DNA of 64,000 bases from Heloderma charlesbogerti (taxonomy: Eukaryota; Chordata; Lepidosauria; Squamata; Helodermatidae). This document shows, piece after piece, positions 57,921 to 64,000 of this stretch (positions within the stretch are counted from its first letter, which is position 1; each line of letters begins with the position of its first letter). The translations under genes were made by a program, and so were the position numbers. The stretch lies in NCBI GenBank assembly GCA_026122225.1, contig JANEZZ010001642.1, positions 372,001-436,000 of the forward strand. The letters are read 5' to 3'. Under the pieces are notes generated by a model. That model was not told the DNA's origin. It saw only the letters and a program-made list of their open reading frames with translations, and made no database searches.

Positions 57921-58355
57921 GGGCGCAATCCTATCCAGATAGGTGGCTGCCTCCAAACTCGGAGGCAACTGCCTATCCAAAGCAGGGCAGGAGAAGCACA
58001 GAGGGGATCATTCCCTCTGTGCTTCCCCTGCTGTGCATTTTTGGCTATATAGCCAATTACAGCTGTCTAGCCATGGGAGGATGGAGCAGGGAAGGAGGTT
58101 GCTGTATGACACATTGGATGTGTTGTACAGGCATTTCCGCCTGCCCCGGAGCACTCCCAGCCATGCCCCTTTTCAGCTGCTCCGCACTCCTCTTGTGAGC
58201 GTGGAGGATGGGGCTGTTCTGTGCTGCCTTCAAGGCAGCGCAGAAGTGGGAGGAGGTCAGTTCTCCGGGAACCAACCTCGGAGCGCGGGCTCCGAGGTTG
58301 GTTCCCGGATAACACGATATCCTACAGCTGTCTAGCGGCCATAGGATTGCTCCCT
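57921..58355. repeat. Foldback repeat family 7 with several internal hairpins
   Basis: The ends GGGCGCAATCCTATCC and CCATAGGATTGCTCCC are inverted copies. Inside are further perfect stems: GAAGCACAGAGGG / CCCTCTGTGCTTC (near 57995-58027), CTGCCTTCAAGGCAG (near 58225), and a 20-bp stem at 58264-58309. The unit looks like a 435-bp non-autonomous element. One copy was seen. Confidence 0.7.
58264..58309. repeat. Perfect 20-bp GC-rich hairpin
   Basis: TCCGGGAACCAACCTCGGAG (58264-58283) and CTCCGAGGTTGGTTCCCGGA (58290-58309) are exact inverted copies around a CGCGGG loop. It lies near the right end of foldback family 7 and is far better matched than the element's outer arms. Confidence 0.9.
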
Positions 58356-59704
58356 TAGTAAATATACACCTTGTTTTACAATACCCTGTGGTGATGTTCT
58401 CCCTCTTGCCATAACCTATATATTAATAAAACTTTAATATTTGGAAGATGAAGGATTCTAGCTCAGTGAGGAGCAGTTGGACTGGATGACCTCTAGCTAC
58501 ATTCATCCCTACAAGTTTGTAGTTCTGTGTCTTAATAATATTAGTCATGTGTTTCACACGGAGAGGCTGGAAAACACCATCAAATTCCCTGATGAGAATG
58601 TCAACCTTGGTAATTCTAAATGTTACTTTTAGGTTTGTTTTTAAAGGATCTATGGGGGGGGAGGTGTTTAGCGTTTATCTAAAGTATTGGTCTTTTAAAA
58701 ATGTGCAGCATTTCTCTTGGTGGACTGTTCCTAAGCTGTCTAGCCACATAGAATAACTTTACTGTGCCATTGGGATGGCACAGAAAGCCGAGTCAGAGGT
58801 CAGAAGAGTTATCCATGCCTGTTTGAACACGGTCTGAATCTTCTCGGCCACACGTTAGGCATATGTTACTCATCAATGGGCTGTGGAACTCCATGACGCA
58901 AAGCAGACTGGAATGCAGAGTGAGTTAACACCCCTGCCCTGGCCAGAAATGTATTGACAAGCGTAAGGAAGCAGAATAGAGTAACAAATATTACTTAAAG
59001 CACTGCAAGAATAATGTGAGGCATGTGGCTGCTCCTTCCTAAAATGTTACATGTCCTCAGTCCTGGAGAGATGCACGATCTGTAGTACCAAACTCCGCTC
59101 AAGTTCTTTCTGCAACAGTTTTTACTATCCTGCAGCACTCTAACATTGTGCCTTAGGACAGCATTTTCCAGCTGGCTACAGGGAAATACCGGTGGGAGTA
59201 AAAAAACCCCAAATTTATTTTGTCAACTACTATTGATTTGCCTTACTCCAAGAAACTTTGGCCTCAAAGAACTCTTACTTAAACCCCATCACTTAGCTCA
59301 CAGATGCATTGCAGTTTGAAAACACACAAAAGTGATCTCATTGTTTTCAAAATTAGCTACATTTGGCATTGATTGGACTAACTGGAGTTACACAATACCA
59401 ATTTGTTACACTTACTGCATTGGCTGCTGAGGGAATACAGCCAGCACATTCATAGTGGTGCAACTCACCACCAGCAGGTTGAAAAAGCAAATTAAATATC
59501 AGGAAGAAATATTGTGTAGAACTAGCAGATTTCTTGTGACGTCATCTAAGGCATTCTGTTTTTACTGATGATCTTTTTAGAAATCTTTTATTTAGAAAAA
59601 TCCGCTGAATTATCTTTTGAACTGTTTTTGTTCAGTTTGTCCTCAACTGGAATTGCTCTAACATAAGAGGGGGAGAGCAAATTTTATTTTTTGAATATCT
59701 ATTA
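58356..59704. other. EIF2B3 intron 5, no gene
   Basis: No exon, RNA gene or repeat family was recognised. Confidence 0.5.
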
Positions 59705-59975
59705 AAACATTTTAAAATTGCACTTCATGCTTGTGGATACCAGGGTGGTATACAAATATAATTACAGCTGAAACAAATGCAGTGTTGGCGCCACCCGCAC
59801 CTTTATAGGGAGGGTATTCCATAGTTAAGGTGCCACGCCTGAGACTCTGTCCTTTTTTGACACACAATATACTTGAGGGTACTTGAAGAAAAGGCTCCAC
59901 TGACTGTCTTAACTCATGGGCAGGCTGGTATAGGGAGAGGCAGCCCTTCAGATACTTGCCCCAAACCATTTAGGA

Positions 59976-60106
59976 CAGGAGTAGGGAACCTGCTCCAGAT
60001 GTTTTGGATTACAACCCCCATAATCCCCACCAAGTATGGCCGAAGGTTAGGAATGATGGGAGTTGTACTCCAAAACATTTGGGGTGCACCAGGTTGCCTA
60101 CCCCTG
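59976..60106. repeat. Foldback repeat family 1 inside the L2
   Basis: AGGAGTAGGGAACCTGCTCC and AGATGTTTTGGATTACAACC pair with the reversed TTGTACTCCAAAACATTTGG and CACCAGGTTGCCTACCCCT. It is inserted in the L2 tail, so this family was still moving after the L2 arrived. Confidence 0.8.
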
Positions 60107-60624
60107 ATTTAGGGCTTTAAAGTTAAGCATCAGAAATTTGAATTGGGCTCAGCTGCAAATAGGCACCTAGTATAGCACTTTTAGAATCAGTGTAATATGA
60201 TTCTGCCAGGCTGTACCAGTTGCACTTCTGACTGCTGCATTCTGCACTAGCTAAAGTTTCCAGGTCATCTTCAAGGGCAACCCCATGTGGAATGCATTAC
60301 AGTAATCCAATCTGGAGGTCACCAGAGCATAAACCATGGTGGCCAGGCTACCCTGTCCAGGAATGGTCATACCTGGTGAACCAGCCAAAGCTGGTAAAAG
60401 GCACCCCTAGCCACTGAGGCCACTTGGTCCTCAAGTAACAATGCTATATTGAGGAGTACACCCAAGCTACTCACTTGTTCAGTGGGAGTGGAACCCCATC
60501 TAGAGCAGGCTGCATACCCAATTCCCAGACATGAGAATCACCTATGCATAGGGTATCTGTCTTGTTGGGATTCACCTTCAGCATATTGGCCCCCATCTAG
60601 CCCATTACTGATCTCAGACACCTA

Positions 60625-61735
60625 AGGGTTGTCTTCACAAGCAATGTAGTGCAAAGTTAGAGCAGTTTGAGTTCCTTCGCAACAGATGACATCATCGCTG
60701 CCAACCAGCTGCTTCCCTCTTGAAAAACCGCATTTTCTGAAACTCCTTTTACTCCAACTTTTTTACAGAAAGCGGCTGCCTGGCACTTTTACCACAGTGT
60801 GCCATGCCCCCCCCCCACATTAAATCCTGAATGGCCCTCTGTGACCTTGCAATGATGTGGTCAAGGGGGTGGGATGCCCCATTCCCTCTTGTTTCCCCAA
60901 TGGAAGTAGTTTTTCCCATTGAGAAAGTCCCCAGGAGTGCAACAGTGACCCTTCACATTACTGTAGTAGTGGGGACACTCATCTTAGCTAGCCTGCTTTT
61001 AATCTTTAACATATCCCCCCTTCTGTGCATGTTTACTCAGAGGTAAGAAATAAATTTCTCCCAGGCAGTGAAAAGGTTAAAGGCTAACTTTAGTAACTCG
61101 CCCTAAAGCGCTCTTTCACTTCTCACTATTGTGATGTTGTGCTTCTTTGATGTTCTGTAGTTTCTCTGTTATGTAAAGTCCTTTCTCAGTAATGATGGTT
61201 TTATGGGAGCTTTTCATTTTAAGCAGGGAGAATGAGAAAGGGTGGTGGTGGAAGGGGGTTTGGAAGCGATAGGCAAAAGTGCACACATAGGGAAAAATGG
61301 AGTGGGAGCAATAATTCTGCAGCAGATTGCTGGGATGCAGAAAAATTGGGATGAGGGGGAGCTCTCAGGAACCTTCAGATGCTGCACTGGAGAACTGGGG
61401 ATTTTGGTTTCTTCAGGGAAATCTGCACACATGGGGAAAATTAGTTGCTCTCCATTCATAATGTAGTAGCAGCGGGGAGTCTGGACAGGGGTGGAAAACA
61501 AGCCTCTCTCATTGGTTGAACAGCCCTTGCCAGTTTGATGACATTCAGTTCTACTCCCCCATCCCCCACACAGAAGTATGTTCCTTTCAAGCGCTGAAAA
61601 CCAGATTTTAAAGGTACACTACACTCAGCTTATCTTGCTTTGTGTGTCTCTGACTGACCAAAGCTGATTCCATGAAAATCAGGGCAATACTCCAACGCAC
61701 TTCTCATTCCATTGTCGTGAAGATTCCCCCCACTC
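60625..61735. other. Unidentified insert within the L2
   Basis: About 1.1 kb separates two collinear parts of the L2. It contains no recognised gene and no clear terminal repeats; GTTGTCTTCAC at the left and GTGAAGATTCC at the right are only loosely inverted. ORFs are short and lack motifs. It could be a degraded DNA transposon. Confidence 0.4.
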
Positions 61736-62180
61736 CAGTTTAGGACCTGCGCAGCCTCACCCGACTCGGATGACAAGGAGAAATAGAGCTGGGTGTTATC
61801 ATCATATTGATGCTACCTTACTCCAAATCCCCTATGATCTTACCCACCAGCTTCCTATACATGCTAAAAAGCATAAGGAATAAGATGGACCCTTGCAGGA
61901 CCCCACAGCTCAAATGCCACGGGGCTAAGCAGTCCCCCCCATGCCACTTTCTGAAACTGACCTTGCCGGAGTGGTGACACTGACATCCAACCCACTGAGC
62001 TGCTTCTGAAAGATACCATGATTAATGCTGTCCAAAGGTGCTAAGAGGGCAAGGAGAGTCAACAGGGCCTCATTCTTCCATCTCTCTCCCAACTAAGGTC
62101 ATCTCTCAGGCCAACCGAGACCATTTCAGTAGTAAACCCAGGCCTGAAGCCAGACTGAAATGGGTCTGGAGATAATTCCA

Positions 62181-64000
62181 TTTCTTCCCTTTTGTTAAGA
62201 GGTTGCACTGACAGGCCAGGTAACTAAAGGATAATTTTAAGATGTTGGGTAGTGGAGGAAGAAATAAACCACGAGTATTTTCATCTGCTTTTGTCCAGTG
62301 AAATTAATTTGTCAGCAGTTGAGAGCACTGCCTCAGTAACACGGAAGTCTTCTGTAGGAGGAAGAAACTGGAGAAGCCATTTCAAGAATCTGGTTCTGGA
62401 CTAGTCAAGTGGGAAGTATAAATGTTCAGATAAATATTTCAAGACTAAGGTCTGTTCCACACATTAATAACCTATCTGTAGAAAAAGTATCTATGTATGT
62501 ATTTATATGGCACCATCTATGCTCATGGTACAAAGAACAGGTTTGGCAGGTCCTTACCCCAAGGGCTTACAAACTAAAAATAGACACAAGGGAAGTGGCA
62601 GAAGGAGGAGAGGGAAATGGAGACAGCAGTAATCAGGCTTCAGTATTATGTACCTCTGCTTAGTTACGATAAGGCTGTTGGGACTATATATATAAAATGT
62701 TCCATGTCCACTACAAATGCGCATGAGGAAAATCTAATGGGCACCTGAAGGAACTTGCTAGACCATAACCACTGTGCATGTTTCGGCCATTATTGGCTGC
62801 TCATTAGTTTCCATCCTCAGCTCCTCCTATGCACAACAGGAATATTGGCTTTTTTTCTTCTTCACAGCGTGGCAGTGCGGATGAGCAGAAGAAAAGGAGA
62901 GGTAGCACCAAACTGTCAGAAAACCGAGAAAGAGAAAAGAGGCACCCAAACCAGTGCTCAAAAATAGGAATTTAGTCTGTGATATACTCAACTTGCTCTA
63001 AATGAATTGTTGCAATATGACAGTGCATCAAATCATGTGTAAAATATGCTTGCCACTTAAGAATAGTTGAAATACAATAGGCATATTGGGTTGTGATAAT
63101 GTCAAAATGAAAGATGTCAAAACTGCATATTTGCTTAAAAGTGCCATAGAATTATCAGTATAATAGCCCAGAGACCATCAGATCCCTTGCATATCTTCTT
63201 CTGTAGGTGTCACTAATTTCTAAAGTGTTGAACACCACACTCATTGGAGAAGCTGCTTTTTGCTATAGCCAAATAAATGGAACATTGTTGAAAATCTTTG
63301 AGTTCCCCATGTGAAACTCTGAATCTCAGCCAGGTAGAACAGTAATAACACAATCTAGGCCAGTAGAGTTATACATTTCAACTAGGATCTAGGTAAAAAA
63401 ATAAATGCCAATTTCTGTTTGCACCATTATTGAAGCTATTTGTGCAGGAAAGGCCTTTGAGCAAGCTTGATTATTTTCAGAGGGGCCCCATTTTTCAATT
63501 CTTGCAATAGAATGGGCTGGGGCTGTGGTTGGAGAATTGCACCCAAAGAACAACCCCCAGAGAGAATGGCTTAAAAAAAGCCCCTGAGAACTGGGCCTCT
63601 TCAGACTCCTTTCTTCCTGCAGCCTTTGCTTTTAAGAGTACTTGAAAAATATTGTTCCTCAGGTAGTGTGAGTGCTCTGTGTCTGGTCCATGTGTTAACA
63701 TTTCAGTGAACACCTCTTTCCCAGGCCAAGCATCTATTGAATTTTTTTAAGCTTTTCAGGAAGGAGAGTATGTGAGCACATATTTAGCTGCACCAGACGC
63801 TATTGAAAGAATAATGGATTCTTCCCACATTCAGCTCTATTCTTATCCTAATGGCCAGACCACTGAAGCTGTGGTTGTGTCAAAATTATTTTATTTCTGC
63901 CCTACTTTTGCTTACTCTCTCAACTCTGAGCGTTTCACGAAAGGACTGGGTTAAAAAAATCCTTTCTTAACCCCTTTCGTTCTGCACTTGCATGAAAGAT
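62181..64000. other. EIF2B3 intron 5, right edge
   Basis: No exon or repeat family was recognised up to the end of the window. Confidence 0.5.

Larger units (their letters stand above)
59705..62180 (-). mobile_element. Old L2 LINE 3' part, interrupted
   Basis: Minus strand. The tail near 59705-59790 (TTCATGCTTGTGGATACCAG on the plus strand) and the blocks at 60110-60620 (GTGTAATATGATTCTGCCAG, GCATTACAGTAATCCAATCT, TTGTTGGGATTCACCTTCAG) parallel the L2 at 9655-11260 segment by segment. L2 similarity stops near 60620 and resumes near 61740 (AGAGCTGGGTGTTATCATCA), running to about 62180. It is interrupted by foldback family 1 at 59976-60106 and by about 1.1 kb of other sequence. No long reading frame remains. 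Confidence 0.75.

Noticed and set aside
63738..63954. A possible next EIF2B3 exon near the right edge
   Set aside because: The sequence after TTTTCAG does not encode the expected YPRIRFHTG-type continuation, and the phase does not fit.

Overview
The window is vertebrate nuclear DNA, and most probably comes from a squamate reptile (lizard or snake). The evidence is an interrupted host gene with GT-AG introns, one CpG-rich promoter, and interspersed repeats of a squamate type: two lineages of the RTE-clade LINE BovB, L2, CR1 and L1 LINEs, tRNA-derived SINEs whose tail resembles BovB, and many short palindromic (foldback) repeats. There is no prokaryotic gene layout, no CRISPR array and no rRNA.

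Host gene. EIF2B3 (eIF2B subunit gamma) runs left to right from a CpG-rich promoter near 19.64-20.3 kb and continues past the right edge. Four coding exons are visible: 20827-20983 (ATG at 20836), 35171-35310, 48736-48895 and 51251-51362. Their phases join cleanly and encode about the first 186 residues of a protein that is about 450 residues long in mammals. Introns 2 and 3 are about 14.2 and 13.4 kb, intron 4 is 2.4 kb, and intron 5 exceeds 12.6 kb.

Left 19.6 kb (upstream of EIF2B3). No host exon was recognised. It holds a full-length BovB of lineage B (538-4117) with a 10-bp target duplication and a SINE inserted in it, an L2 (about 9.65-11.26 kb, minus strand), a nearly full-length BovB of lineage A (15.19-18.50 kb, minus strand) whose roughly 1060-codon frame has one internal stop, and an inverted 3' BovB-A fragment (18.71-19.44 kb).

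Intron 2. A 5'-truncated L1 (25.55 to about 35.13 kb, minus strand) has been split by a second full-length BovB-B (26.08-29.31 kb), a solo LTR (30233-30761) and a CR1 (about 32.12-33.73 kb) that itself carries a BovB 3' fragment. The L1 ends about 38 bp before exon 3, next to its predicted branch point.

Introns 3-5. These hold two SINE types, a third BovB-B copy (37414-38847) inserted with a 12-bp duplication into a foldback element, several CR1 tails, at least six foldback families and an L2 (about 59.7-62.2 kb) interrupted by unidentified sequence.

Main result of the hunt. The three longer BovB-B copies all have a stop codon where the tyrosine of the reverse-transcriptase YADD motif should be. 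Two of them share three internal stops and a 5' frame break, yet each has its own different target-site duplication. A lineage with a broken reverse transcriptase therefore appears to have been copied repeatedly, presumably by enzyme supplied in trans (lineage A is a candidate). I found no convincing new gene system. The window is a host gene embedded in a layered retrotransposon landscape.
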